Below are positions 48,110-60,280 of a stretch of 64,000 nt of DNA, in pieces. Both the position numbers and the translations under genes were made by a program. Position 1 is the first letter of the stretch. Every line of letters starts with the position of its first letter. The notes under the pieces are model-generated. The model ran no database searches and had not been told where the DNA came from. It saw only the letters and a program-made list of their open reading frames with translations. The stretch is from Pelodera strongyloides (taxonomy: Eukaryota; Nematoda; Chromadorea; Rhabditida; Rhabditidae), in assembly GCA_036852015.1 (NCBI GenBank), contig JAANDG010000027.1:372001-436000 (forward strand), written 5' to 3'.

Positions 48110-49013
48110 TATGCCTGAAAAGATAAACATCATAACAATTCACGAAGCAACAAATGATTTTTCTATGTCGAGTACAATTTCAAAAGGGCTGAGTTCTGTT
48201 CTTGAACGAAACATAGAGGCGAAAAGGGGGCATACGTAAAACAAGCAGAAGTTAACCAAAAGAAAGCAACAAACAAATTTCTGAATGGTTACGTCACATT
48301 TGCGCAGCGCGCGGAGTGATGTTAAAAAGTAAGATCAAATTAGTATCAAGCTTCAGAAGAAGTATCACAACTGAATTGATTTTGAATTCAAAAAAAAAGA
48401 ATGGACGCATTTAGCAACGTACTTGCAAGTAACCCCAAATATAAAAAATGCTTGCTCGATCGATACATATACGATACCGCAAAGAAAAACTGAGCCAAGA
48501 CCAGTGCTAATGCGGTGCTATTTTTTGAATCGTGTGCTACATTTGGGCTAGGTTATTGTCAAAAGGATTTAGTATGATCCTAGCCTTTAGTGTCATAAAA
48601 GCATCGATCTTGCAATAGAAGGTCCAGAGGATAGCATCGACAGCGCAACACATTTCAGAAATCCTTTTTTTCCCAGTCCGTAGTGCGCGAACCCATCGCA
48701 ATCACTCTGAAATTTTGCATTCTCATCTTTCAAAATCTGCTATATTCTAGTCTGCAGACTCAAGAAACCACTTCGAAAGTTCGCGCGAAAGTTTACGACA
48801 TGACATCGTAGAGCGCGTTTGAAAATAAAAATGTTCGGATATGGGAAATGTTTGAGAGATGCTGCGAAAATAAGAGATTCAGACGGTTATTATTATCGTA
48901 ATTGCCTGCGGACTGCATGCCAAAACAAATATTCAAGCATCAATTGGCTATTGCCTGAATCTCTTATTTGGACATGCACTCTGAAATATTTCGTTTTCCC
49001 CACCCTAACAAAA

Positions 49014-49076
<63 letters not shown>

Positions 49077-49141
49077 ATTCTTGGATTTCGGCACTATTTT
49101 GAAAGCAAATTCTTCCCGCCTTTCTTTGCTTCGGACTATTG
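48110..49141. other. Intergenic between divergent genes; poly(A) tract
   Basis: It holds the POLE4-like 5' flank and an uninterrupted run of 60 A at 49015-49074. AAGAGATTCAG near 48871 and CTGAATCTCTT near 48955 are a short inverted pair. No coding exon seen. Confidence 0.5.
49015..49074 (+). repeat. Poly(A) tract, 60 nt
   Basis: Sixty consecutive A, 67 bp upstream of the LINE fragment. It is on the wrong side to be that LINE's tail. It could be the tail of an older retroposed sequence upstream, or an assembly artefact. Confidence 0.9.
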
Positions 49142-49640
49142 ATGGCCCACAAACGCGGTCCGGGCTCGAGGCCGTATGGACCACAACGCTGGGAACGCTG
49201 TACCAACGCGGTCCGTCCTTGGCGGCCCCAAACTAGCCACTGTATTTTTTGACACGATTCCACTTATAACTTCCTTGGTCCGCATTCCGGGTTCAGGCTT
49301 TCCTATATCACTAACCCTTTTGACCGTTTGCAAAGATGTGCTGATACCAGGGCCACTCGTTTGTGGAACCTACTTCCTGATAGTATTGTTCTTTCGAGTT
49401 CCGTTGATTCGTTTAAAACCCGCATTGACGAGCTTGATCTAATCGAGCTTTATGAAGTAGCAAATAGAAACATTCACCCTTAGTTATTCACATGTACCTT
49501 CATTCCATTGTTGTACATAGTTTTTGTCGCTTGTTATATGCGCTTTGTTACTCTCACTGTTATTTGTTTTGTTGTTGTTGTTGTTATATTATTGTTGTCG
49601 TTTTTTTTGTCTTCCGCTTTACTTCGGTGTACACTGAATA
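49142..49640 (+). mobile_element. 3' end of a non-LTR retrotransposon (LINE)
   Basis: In frame from 49340 to the TAG at 49481 it encodes RATRLWNLLPDSIVLSSSV followed by DSFKTRIDELDL. This is the conserved C-terminal end of many LINE reverse-transcriptase proteins (WN.LP..VV...SV..FK..LD). Upstream the same frame is broken by TGA at about 49251. AATAAA at about 49637 may end the 3' UTR. It is a 5'-truncated dead copy. Confidence 0.75.
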
Positions 49641-49853
49641 AAGTATTCATATATACATTGATACCTTTCAATCTTTCCCTCCCCCTCCCCCTTTTACAGT
49701 GCCGTCGAGCAGTGCGCTCTTTGTATTACAATATCCGAAGCTCATATCTCTTTTTGTGTGGAGAAGTGTTCAGTATACTGACTTGTCAATGCTATGAATA
49801 AACTGTGAAGTAAAGTCTTCCTTTAGAGGTACACTAACCGTGTTTTGTTCAGG

Positions 49854-52800
49854 ATGTCACCTGTACTCGAGGAGTATGTTGACTGCGAGGGTAAAAAGCA
49901 CTTTAAACTGCAGCCACATAAGATGACGCCCCCGGAAATATTAGAGATCTTTGGTGAGTTTATCATCTTTAATACAAAGTAGGAATAACGGATCAGTTCC
50001 GGTGGTCCGGTCCATGCAAAATGACTTATCTCCAGTTTATTATAGAGAAAACATGATAAGAATCGTTCATCGGTGAAGAAAAGTTTACTTTGTATATGCA
50101 GAAAGAGGAGCACCTTAGTTTAGAAACATTTATGGAAAACCACAGAGTTTCACGGTAACGGTAACCATCTGGGTTCTTACCCCCGAGCCTCCGAGAGGTC
50201 AAGTCTACAGTAGCCAGGGCGGATTTTCATGCCTAATTTGTATTTTTGTATATTTTTTTTTGGGTTTGCGTCCTTAAAATCGAAAGTACGTATTTATGAG
50301 TTAGCATCAGTCTGGCTACTGGGATGTCAGTAGAAAAGTTCTCTAGTTCTCTTCCAATCCAAAATCCAACTTTCTTTTCAGAACGAAAAGACATCGACGA
50401 GTTCACCCGAGATGAAGTGCCGGTCCTTCCTGAGGCCGGATCCATACTTGTGTATCGTCTATCCAAAATGGTGGATCGCGTGAGCGTGTCGCTAAAGCCG
50501 CGCTCACTTACTACAGAGTTAATCACGGACGGATACAAGTAAGCTTTACTGTCTATTGACAAGATACTGTTACTGTAGCGGTATGTACCTTTAATTTTAA
50601 TCTGGTCTCTGGTCTTCGATCTGGGTTTCGATTGCATCTATAATCTATAGGTGTATTGAAGTGTTCTTGCACTAGAAATGTACATGTAGTGCATAGGTAT
50701 ATTAAAGTATTATTTCACTATAAATGTACATGTAACAATCAATCTAATGTATGCATGTATTAATCAGAAATCATGAACTCAATAATATGTAGTATGATTT
50801 AGGTGGACGCACTGCAAAGGCACCAAATTGTTGCGGAACGGTGTCATAAGGTGCTACTGGAATTATGATGGAGACTCGAAGACCGGGCAACCCGCAACGT
50901 TCCAGTATGTCATTTCTTACATTTGGGTAATGTGTAGTTTGTAGTTTTGTTGTAATTTGTATCATGTAATATTCGTCATTGTAGTTCCCGCTTTCCAGTT
51001 TGTTCAAAAGCCGCTAGACATATATATGAGTGCAGCTCCAAGAAGTCCTACCTCCTTTTACAGGAGACCAATACACAAAAGTTTATTGATTTCCAGTACG
51101 GTTGACAAATTGTGTAAACACTCTTACACAAGTACTACTTGCTGTAAACAGTGAAGACATGCAGTTACAAAATATAAGACATGTTCAAGTACCGTGTTGC
51201 GCAACAGGGGAGCCGATAATATAATCCAAATCCAATGATTCAGTCAATCATTGTTAACTTGATTACGGTATCACTTACCTTTGAATGGGTAATATATAGC
51301 CACGGGTTTAGGAAGTGGAAGTACACCCTGGGTAAGGATTCCGATCTCGTCATTGTGCATTATTGTGGAGTGACACCGGACAAATCCAATTGCCTGAGGT
51401 CAACAAAAAGAAGCCCGACAAAAAGTCGTCGACCGCGTACCAAACCGAGTACTATGGAGACAATGCGTCAATTATTGGATCAGGGAATGGCGACGTCGCA
51501 GGTTAATTTAATACCATGGTTTATTGAACACTTAGACAATATAACAGGGCACCCCATTGTGTTCTTATTTTATGGCATTTGCATTTACTCATGTAAGTGC
51601 GTGTGCGTAAGGTTTACTCTGTTGGACTAACAGGACGGCAAGGTTCACTTCTAGGCCACATCCCCAGATCAAACCACAACATTTCATTATCAATCTGATC
51701 AGCCGAAACCAATAGCTAATTGTAAGAACCCCGGTTATTGTTATTAGCATAGATAGTAACGAAAAAAAGCTGCATAGTACTAAATGAAATCTAGTAAAGT
51801 ACTGTACTTATCCATAAAACACCGTGTATCGGACGAATACAAGAAGCTGATTGTCAATAACTTACCTAAAACCTAAAACGAGTAACTTGCAGGTCTTCGA
51901 TGCTTTGCAAACCGACCCGGAGCACGGAGGTCTTACGGGCGTAAGCGATCGAAATCAAGTAAAGCGGATGAAGTACGCTTTGGCCAAGAAGAAACGAATC
52001 ACCTATTGCAACTTCTACAACGCGTACACGTTGAGCGAAGTGCTAACGATTGACGAACGCAAATTCGTCAACTACATTCAATTACCGATGTTAAAGGTTG
52101 TCTGCACTGTGGACTGTATGCTAGACGAGTTGTACACCATGACCGGACTTACCGGCACAAAGGCACTCCTGTTGTATGACACAAAATTTCTTATGGGAAA
52201 TTTTTACGTGTCAATGTTGTCCTTTCGACATGAGCTGAAAGTGACTAGGGAGGGCGGGCATCCGTTAGTTCCCATTGGATATTTTCTACACCAATCGAAG
52301 GATCAGGCGGGACACGAGGAATTTGTGAAGCATGTGCTGAGCAGAAAGCAGAATATGAACAAGAGAGAGTTTTTGATCGTGGGTTTTCGTTTTTAACTTT
52401 GGGATTTTAGTTTTATCTAAAGTTGTAACTATTTATGCCTTACAATTAGTCTAGGCCTAGGTCTAGGCTTACTATTAGCGGATAAGGTTAGATTGTTGCT
52501 TATGTCAAAAATTGGTTTTTTCCTTTTTACGATACATTCTGATGAGACTGGAATAATTTGCCATTGAATAATTGAATCTCGTATGTTAGTAATTGCTTAT
52601 TAGCCATAGTAACTGACTTGACTACTGCATCAAATGACATAATTGCTGAATAATTAACACTGAATAAAAATTGTTTAATGTAGCTTGGTAATTGGCCTGT
52701 GAGCCTGTGATTCTGAATCTGAATCTTATTACTTGGAAGCCGAATCTTAGTAACTCGCTACCATATCCCAGTAATTGACTGCTGAAACATAGGAATTGCA

Positions 52801-55800
52801 TAGATACCGTTTCGTAGTAATCCGCATCCGCTCATTCAATTGCTTCAGGTATCGACATCGGAGTTTAAGTTCACCGGACGTGTGCCCAATGTAATTTCAG
52901 TCCACTGCTGGTCTCAAGCAAGTCGAAATCTTACGGTAAGCAGTATTTTTATTGTTATTACACTGGCCGCAATTCCATTTCTTTCAATGTTATTAAATAG
53001 TACAATGTTACAGGTTACAGTACCCTGGTATGTTTTTGCTATGCCACTAAACTCATACTTTCCCACACGGTTATTAATTTATTAAATAGAATGCTACGGT
53101 TGATACGTTGGCAGATTGTTGTTAACCATGCTTGTAACTTGTAACTTCTAAGTCATAGGCTATTCATGGCTCCCTTTTTGTTTTCTAGGGCAAACATTAT
53201 GCAAAATATTGCAATTGTAATTGTTGCGCTTCATATAGTTCCCGATCCATATTCATATTTTGGAAGAGAGAGCGAGAGAGAGAGGGAGAGGAGCGAGAGA
53301 AATTAAGGTATTTGCACGAACGACCGATGTTTAGATGAAACTCGCGTCACTAAAGGCCAAGGACGCGTATGCTATAATAGAGGATTTCGAAACCCTTGTG
53401 CTATGCGAAACAGAGGAGGAAATGAGTGAAATGTGGGAGGACTTGAAGATCAAAGCGCATTTCCAGAATGACCAAGTTGTGGAGTATTTTGAAAGCCGGT
53501 TGCTCCCCGATTTTCGCCAGTTTTCGAGTGTCTGGTTTTTACGGGAATCGGGAATGACTAACCCGGAGGTGGGTGAATTTGTTATTGATGCCAAGATTCC
53601 TTTTGTTTTTGTTAGTTGTCCGTATTCTGTGCTGTGAAGTGCGGTGCCTTGCAATTAGGGTTCTTTTACGTTAACACTCTTTTCTGTCTGAAACGTATGT
53701 GAGACAACCAGACAACCGTACGTTTCAAATCCGCGTGCGATACCTCTACTAGTGTCAGATACCATGTGTTATAACGCTTCAACTTGCCCCTTTGTGTCAT
53801 CACTAAACTATTGTTATTCTAGGTCGGTATGACTTCATTCGCGCAGGACAATCTCAACCTTTTGATCCAATCGTTCAAGGAACAGCCAGATGTCCTTGAA
53901 GTTGACGAAATGATCTTGGCCCTTTATTACTTGTCGAAGGCCTTTTGGAATGAGGAGCGACGGTCACGACATGGCATTGGACAGTGGTGAGCATCAAGAT
54001 TCTGACAAGTTTTGGGTTTTGGGTCCGAGAGCCATCAGTTTCCTAGTATTTTGGGTGGAAATTGGAAATGTTCACTTTTATCTTTTATTAGCATTTTCTT
54101 CAGCTTTTCCACTAATCGGGTAGAGGGGCACGCTTTTTGGGCTTAAAACTGGCAAAAATCAGGGGAATCCTACGCATTTTTTCATCTAATCTTGGCTTTA
54201 GGTGGGCTCTGATTGACAAGGATGATATCATTGATAGAGGATGCATGCCGGAGCTCGACTTTTGCCCCCAACTAACAGAAATAGTGGAGCACATCAAGTC
54301 AGGGGCTTGGAATAATGAATTCAACCTTCCCGCGCCAAATATGGCACGGCAGACGTCGTATGCTCAAGCGCAGGAGTATGCTACAGAGCCGATGGCGAAT
54401 ATGAGGCTATATTCTGCACAGGTGTGTTGTTTTGTGCTTGTAAACATTTTAAATGGGAAGCAGGGTTGTGTTGTAGTCCGTAGTGTGTAGTGTCCAGAGT
54501 CCAGAGACCATATTTACCACTAGTTCCTCGAAGGGAACTTCTGCCTTTTCGTTTGTGACGTTCACCCTAGAATACTATTTTCATTTTCACCCCAAGACCG
54601 AGGGAACTGATTGGTGAATATGGTCTCAGGAAATGGGTTAGAATTACGGTAGAAAGTTGGGACTGTCTATGTACAGTAATCTGACGATCTTGATCTTTTC
54701 GTTTCGAACTGATCTGAGGGTTGGTATAGCTTGAAATTATTCCCGAGTGTTTTGCCTTATATTTTCACATAATTTTTTAAACGTAAATATAAAAAATATT
54801 TACAGCCGACCCCCTCACCGTCTAGTAGACGCAACGAGCGATTCGCACAGTCTACGACAGCACGCGATTATCAAGGTTAGTGCGTGATTTGTGGGCGGTA
54901 GTGTCACGCTGTCACATGAAGAGCGGTAGTGTCACGGTGTCACATGAAGGGCGGTAGTGTCACGGTGTCACATGAAGGGCGGTAGTGTCATGGTGTCACA
55001 TGAAGGGCGGTAGTGTCACGGTGTCACATGAAGGGCGGTAGTGTCACGGTGTCACATGAAGGGCGGTAGTGTCACGGTGTCACATGAATGGCGGTAGTGT
55101 CACGGTGGCACATGAAGGGCGGTAGTGTCACGGTGTCACATGAAGGGCGGTAGTGTCACGGTGTCACATGAAGGGCGGTAGTGTCACGGTGTCACATGAA
55201 GGGCGGTAGTGTCACGGTGTCACATGAAGGGCGGTAGTGTCACGGTGTCACATGAAGGGCGGTAGTGTCACGGTGTCACATGAAGGGCGGTAGTGTCACG
55301 GTGTCACATGAAGGGCGGTAGTGTCACGGTGTCACATGAGGGGCGGTAGTGTCACGGTGTCACATGAATGGGGTTTCCAAGTATCCCAAAAATTCGGTGT
55401 GATTCTGTCAATACTACCGTATTTCTGCACGAAACCTGCTTATATAATGTGAAAAATTAAAAAAAAAAACTTCTCGTGGTTCCAATGTACATGTACTGCA
55501 AATTTTCACCGTACTTGAAAACCCGATAAAATAGCACTAGTACGAACTCTGAGTGTACATACGTAGATACTGCGGGGTGCGCTAAACTGACTCTTGTTTG
55601 GGGGACACCTGTTGAACTTACACCGGCGGAGCGTAATGCGCACATAAAACAATGCATTTTCGCGTCACTAAAGTAGTATACAGTAGTCAATATTTTGTGT
55701 TGAAGACTCCCCTTTAACATGATACAACATCCTGTTTTTTTGAAAAGTGTTGGGCAACTCCTTTTCCATGTGTTTTACGCAAGAGGATATAAGTAGGCTA

Positions 55801-57644
55801 AAATCGCGCACTCAGTTTCCAACATACGTTTCAAAAACCGGTGGTTATACCGCTTTAACGATGCATTCGATTATTGCGCGAGGCTTCGTACGGTTAGAGG
55901 CAGTAGGAGCTTGGCTGAGTTTGGCCAGTACTCCTTGCTTTTATAGGACAAACTGTGCAAATGAGGCATGATTTACCAGAAGAGTCTAAGAAAGCCGTGC
56001 ATAGACTACCAGTGAAGAGACGACCCGTTACCACAGAACCAGTCAATAATCCATGGTATCAGAAACGAAGGGACGAGAACCAAGCGAACAGTTACGCGGA
56101 AGGTGAAACCATGGCAAGTGAGTGCACTTTACTTATATATTTACTTACCGACTAGATCGCCTCTTATTCGAGAATGGGAATTCATTTTTCCAGCATACGA
56201 TGCAAAAACGACCGTTATATCGCTTTAAGAAATTGCACAGTGTCATTTCAGGCGCAGGAAAGCGAGTCTGCTCAGAAGTAGGAGGTTCCGGATTTGCGGA
56301 AGTTACCAGCGGGGATGATGAGTGTGAGTAATTTTCTTTATTTACATTTAATTACTAGTGATTTGCATATTGATTTGTACAGGAGGATCGTAGGGCGCGC
56401 AAGATATCCCCATTCCAATTCCAGTTAAAAAATTTTTTTCACAAAGCACTTTAACGCATGGTTTTGGAACGTACTTTAAATTACGTCATCATGTATGTAT
56501 CGTATGTGAAATGTATGTGCCGGTTCGAACTGGAAGCACACATGCTATATACAATACATGGGAATGTATTTGTCAGGTATTTATTTCACAAACCACGTAC
56601 AATACCTCTTTATATATTATAGATTCTATGCGCTCACCGCCGCGATTGTATCACCAGGGGGTGCAGGAAGGCCGTCAAACTAGAACAAGGTACTACGAGC
56701 CGATAGCTTCGGTACGACGCGTTGACTGGCGACGGAAACAGAAAGGTGCTACTATGGAAGGTGGGCAGCGAATTTTTAATTAAACCGAAGTGATATGTGG
56801 TTTGTGAGGCTTTGCTGAATAATGTGCTGGCTGTGTGTCATTTTTGGCTTACCGACTGCAACTGCGTATGATGGGGTTCTTGAGAAAGGGTTGGAAGTTT
56901 GTTTAGTGTTAGCCTAGGACGCAACTATCTGTATGAATTTTTTGTGTGTGAAAATACCACGTGGAGCGAGTACGGTATCTGTCTAGGACTATAGCCCTCC
57001 ACGTTGAGCTGGACGCGATCGTGCAATCAATACTGATTAAGAATGTTACCGTACCTTATCTTTCCATAGGAAACTTTTACTGTTTCAGATTCAGACACAG
57101 CCCTATCACCAGTAAAATGTGAACGCGTGGCGGCAGGAGGCGCGCCGCAGATTATTATGAGCAGGGACGATGAGCGTGATGGTGAGTTCTTTGAGTATTC
57201 ACCGTGAACGTGAACACAGAATTCATACATAACCTATACCTACGCTTGCCCGCCGCGCCCGGAGGGTGAAAGCTTGGGAAGTGCGAACTGCTGAATAACT
57301 TTTATTAAAAAACAAAATGTACCGCGCAAGTGTTGTCAGTTGTCAATATAAGGCCATATCATCCCCTACCCTATTAGAATAGGGTGTAACGTGTTTTTTT
57401 TTTAGTTTGTTGGACAACCATTCCCATGTATTGTATGCAAATTACTGTATGAATATGACGTACAATAGTCCAGGCTAGAATACACAATTAGCGTACAATA
57501 CATGAGGGTGCAGTTGCACAACATATTTTTCACAAACCGTATGTTATGCCACTATAGTTCTTTAATTTTGTAGGTGCCGAGTTCTCAGACCGTGGAGGCG
57601 AATATGAGTATGATAGTGATGGTCCAGTTAATGTGGACAATTAA
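49854..57644 (+). CDS. CG-1-like DNA-binding / MULE-like transposase-derived protein
   Basis: Exons: 49854-49953, 50382-50538, 50803-50904, 51300-51501, 51893-52378, 52849-52935, 53335-53568, 53823-53986, 54202-54421, 54806-54875, 55947-56117, 56252-56323, 56623-56760, 57089-57181 and 57574-57644. All phases fit and give 788 residues. TTCAG ends one base before the ATG. Residues about 45-150 resemble the CG-1 DNA-binding domain of CAMTA factors: PEAGSILVYR, DGYKW, RCYWNYDG, TFHHGFRKWKY, DLVIVHY. Residues about 190-510 follow the core of a MULE-type transposase: YDTKFLMGNFYVSMLSFRH, PLVPIGYFLHQSKDQAGHEEF, VHCW, CETEEE, LALYYL, GIGQW. Of the expected acidic residues, D283 is kept, the 'TDRE' Asp is T352 (STSE), and the 'SEGFN' Glu is D465 (AQDNLN). 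The last 200 residues are basic then acidic and disordered. I infer a host gene derived from a transposase, acting in the nucleus through DNA binding, not an active transposon: it is finely split by introns and I see no terminal repeats at its borders. Confidence 0.75.
54504..54627. repeat. MITE, family P relative
   Basis: GAGACCATATTTACCACTAG and TTGGTGAATATGGTCTC are inverted ends; ATATTCACCA is the core shared with family P. It lies in intron 9 of the transposase-derived gene. Confidence 0.75.
54893..55368 (+). repeat. 28-bp minisatellite, 17 copies
   Basis: The unit GGGCGGTAGTGTCACGGTGT + CACATGAA repeats exactly 17 times with few variants (CGCTG, CATGG, GGTGGCAC, ATGGCGG). Within a unit TGTCAC and GTGTCACATGA give short inverted words. 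It lies in intron 10, 18 bp after exon 10. Confidence 0.95.
55744..55862. repeat. Decayed MITE, family C
   Basis: The right end, ACGTTTCAAAAACCGGTGGT followed by TATACCGCTTTAA, is typical; the left end is decayed. A second right-end fragment with CGTTATATCGCTTTAA lies at about 56190-56230. Confidence 0.55.
57405..57560. repeat. Family C-like inverted element
   Basis: CCATTCCCATGTATTGTATG and CGTACAATACATGAGGGTG are inverted inside it, and CACAAACCGTATGTTATGCC closes it. It lies in the last intron of the transposase-derived gene, about 15 bp before the final acceptor. Confidence 0.45.
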
Positions 57645-58309
57645 ATATTCCATTCATCAATCGTGGTACATAAAAGATGCTCACTGGTTATTGTATGTAT
57701 ATATTGAAGATTTAATAAATTTTAAAATAATGTGTATGTTGAATAACAGTTAAATCAAAGAAAGGAATGTGGTTTCCCCTTATCCACTGAAACGAAAAAC
57801 TATAAAAGTAGACAAAATATACTTTGTATTTGTTGTTTGCGATGAAGAACATACTAAAGAAAAGCCGTTTGTTTGGTTTCCGGTCGCAGTAAGTAGTCGT
57901 AACGGATGCGTATAATACCACACTGAGGAAAATTGGGCGGTGCGCGGCGTACATTGGGCCCAAAAAATGTGGGCCGCCTACACCTCGCCCATAACAGGGG
58001 AAAGCGCACCCGTTTTTTGTAGGCCGCGTATCGACCAAAGTTTCGTGCAATGCTGCACTGTGCTAGGGTTGCGCAGTGTTTGATTTTGAGAGAAAAATAT
58101 GACAATTTTAATAAGAAAAATGGTAAAGTAGACACCTATAATATATTCCCCCACGAAACTTTTCGCTTACAGTGTTAAATAGTGATTATAGATTCACAAC
58201 GGAGCGCCGGCGCTGAAATATCTCTAAAAAAAAGAGTTGTTTTACACTTTAATTGGTCTTCCACATGTTATTTTCTTTGCCCGAAAGACAACGTGATCTG
58301 TAATTCAGC
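57645..58309. other. Intergenic, no gene seen
   Basis: AATAAA at about 57715 is a candidate poly(A) signal for the upstream gene. A GC-rich patch at about 57925-58030 (GGGCGGTGCGCGGCG) looks like a repeat fragment. The minus-strand ORFs across it are not supported. Confidence 0.45.
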
Positions 58310-59187
58310 ATGACAGCGTCTGCATCATTATTACTGTTAATCCTCCTATTATATATGAGCAGCTTTTCAGAAACGGTAAGTTGCAGTTGGCGTTACCATT
58401 TATATTTTGGTAATGTAACTTCTGATAAATAGCTATAGCGTAGCGTAACTTCCGATAAAAGCTATAGCGTTGCGTAACTTCTGATTAATAGCTATAGCGT
58501 TGGGTAACTTCGTTACCTCTGATAAATATATACTATTTTCTCCTTTGCAAAGTAGTGCAAAAATTACGTTCGTTCAGAGGCCATTCTATGCAGTCTATGC
58601 TTTTTTGCCACGATATGGATGAAGACAGCGGAACATATTTGGAATTCGCCAATTAGTTTTTAAATAAAACTTGAGATTCTATTTTCTACGCGTTTTCATT
58701 ACACGTTACTTAATTATGGAAGTTTTTTTTATAAATGGGAAGCAAATATATATATATATATATATATATTCTCTTTGGTAATTAAAGGGATGCGGTCACC
58801 CCTTTTGTATACTTTGCGTTTGCGTTGCGTATCTACATATTGGCGATTTTTTAAAACTATGTTTGAGCCGGCATATACGCACATATATTTGTGTTTAGTC
58901 AGCTTTTCATGTCCTCTGAAGGATCATGCGATTTTCGGATGTATGATGCGACTTTTAAAACCATAGTTCAAGAAAACAAATATTTGTTAAAACTACATAC
59001 ATCTGACGATCTGTCGTCAACTGGTAGGCTGCACGTTTTTGTTCAAGTAACTTACCATCACAGAACAGATCTAACTCGTCAGGATACGCTGCACCAAACA
59101 TTTCAGCATAGCATAGGGGTGATTACCGCTGCACTCAAATTAATTTTGGTATATGACACCATTGATATTGTTCGTTTGAATAAATAA
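58310..59187 (+). CDS. Possible small secreted protein
   Basis: Exon 58310-58375 encodes MTASASLLLLILLLYMSSF, a clear signal-peptide type sequence, and ends at a GTAAGT donor. AATTCAG lies one base before the ATG, fitting trans-splicing. A phase-0 acceptor at 58902 would join it to an open exon 58903-59187 ending TAA, for 116 residues. The mature part (SSEGSCDFRMYDATFKTIV onward) has one cysteine and no domain I recognise. The first exon is convincing; its link to the second is not certain, since 527 bp of tandem repeats and AT-rich sequence separate them. The alternative of joining it to the astacin exons fails because the frame closes. Confidence 0.4.
58412..58510 (+). repeat. 30-bp tandem repeat, three to four copies
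   Basis: Units of GTAACTTCTGATAAATAGCT + ATAGCGTTGC, 29-30 nt each, in the intron of the possible secreted-protein gene. Confidence 0.85.
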
Positions 59188-59593
59188 AAAATCCTATTAC
59201 ATAACAGAGTAACTGTAGCGTGTGCTAGCACCCACGTTACGGAAGCATAATTAGAATGAATTGTTCCGCTTCGTGACAAAGTTACCAATAGGTCACTGTC
59301 ACTGTCCAAAAGTTCATTAAATCAAACCATCCAACAGGAAATAAAATAAAAAATAAATAAATAAATAAAATTAACCGCTTGCACGAGATACAAGAGCATG
59401 TTTGCAGTGTGCCAGGTGAAACAATAGACAAGACGAAATGACATTAAAATAGTTCTTTTAAAGCGGTGTGACGCGTTTTTGATGAAACCCATGCTGGGTA
59501 TCTGCTTTTCTACTCATTATATAATGCGTGGCTCCGGAGCAATCGGCACTGTTTTTGTGATTTTATTCTCTAGTTTTGACTATTATGCAGTTT

Positions 59594-60280
59594 GTTTAGG
59601 GACAGGCACATCAAAGTAAACATATATTTACGATTTCTTCTTATTTTTATTAAGAGTGTTCATTGCAATACATACAAAGTAAATTTTATCCACATTCGCC
59701 CCGGGGAGCTTTTTCCGACGAGCTCATCGGATATGTATACGTCTATACCGTAGTTGTTTTAAATGTAGAGAAAACATAGTTTATACATTTTCTAATAAAT
59801 ACTCATAATAACAATTAAAGGGTCAGGCCCATTTCAAATGACCCCTATTTTGATGATTCCGTCTGATTCTCCATGTCAAATATATTAGGATGCAATAATT
59901 TTCTAATTTTTAAGCGCAAAAATCACTCATTATTCAGCAATTTAACGTGAGCAGTCATACACAGCTATCCATCGCAGTTGGCACGTCCATTCGCGCTGTT
60001 TCGCCGATATCGCAATTGCCACGCCCAATAGAGCATATTACCCAATTAGCGCGAAGGGGCGTGATAAATGCGGTAAATAGTTGGGTATGACTGGCAGGGG
60101 TAAATTGCTGAATAATGCGTGAATTTTGCGCTTGAAAATTAGAAAAATATTGCATCCTACTGTATTTGACATGGAGAATCAGATGGAATCATCAAAAATA
60201 GGGGTCATTTGAAATGGGCCTGACCCTTTAAGAAGAGCAATCGTAAATATACGTTCACTTTGATGGGCCTGTCCCTTTAA
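59594..60280. repeat. Outer MITE, family A, split by an insertion
   Basis: The left end GGGACAGGCACATCAAAGTA and right end ACTTTGATGGGCCTGTCCC are inverted, with ATATTTACGAT/ATCGTAAATAT inside. The element is interrupted by 59815-60231. Its sequence is shared with 4374-4588. Confidence 0.85.
59815..60231. repeat. Inner MITE, family B, inserted in family A
   Basis: TTAAAGGGTCAGGCCCATTT and AAATGGGCCTGACCCTTTAA are exact inverted ends of a 417-bp element whose arms pair for well over 100 bp (GATGATTCCGTCTGATTC and beyond). A second copy is at 63019-63435. Confidence 0.95.

Noticed and set aside
54893..55368. CRISPR array
   Set aside because: The 28-bp units are head to tail with no spacers, in a eukaryotic intron: a minisatellite.
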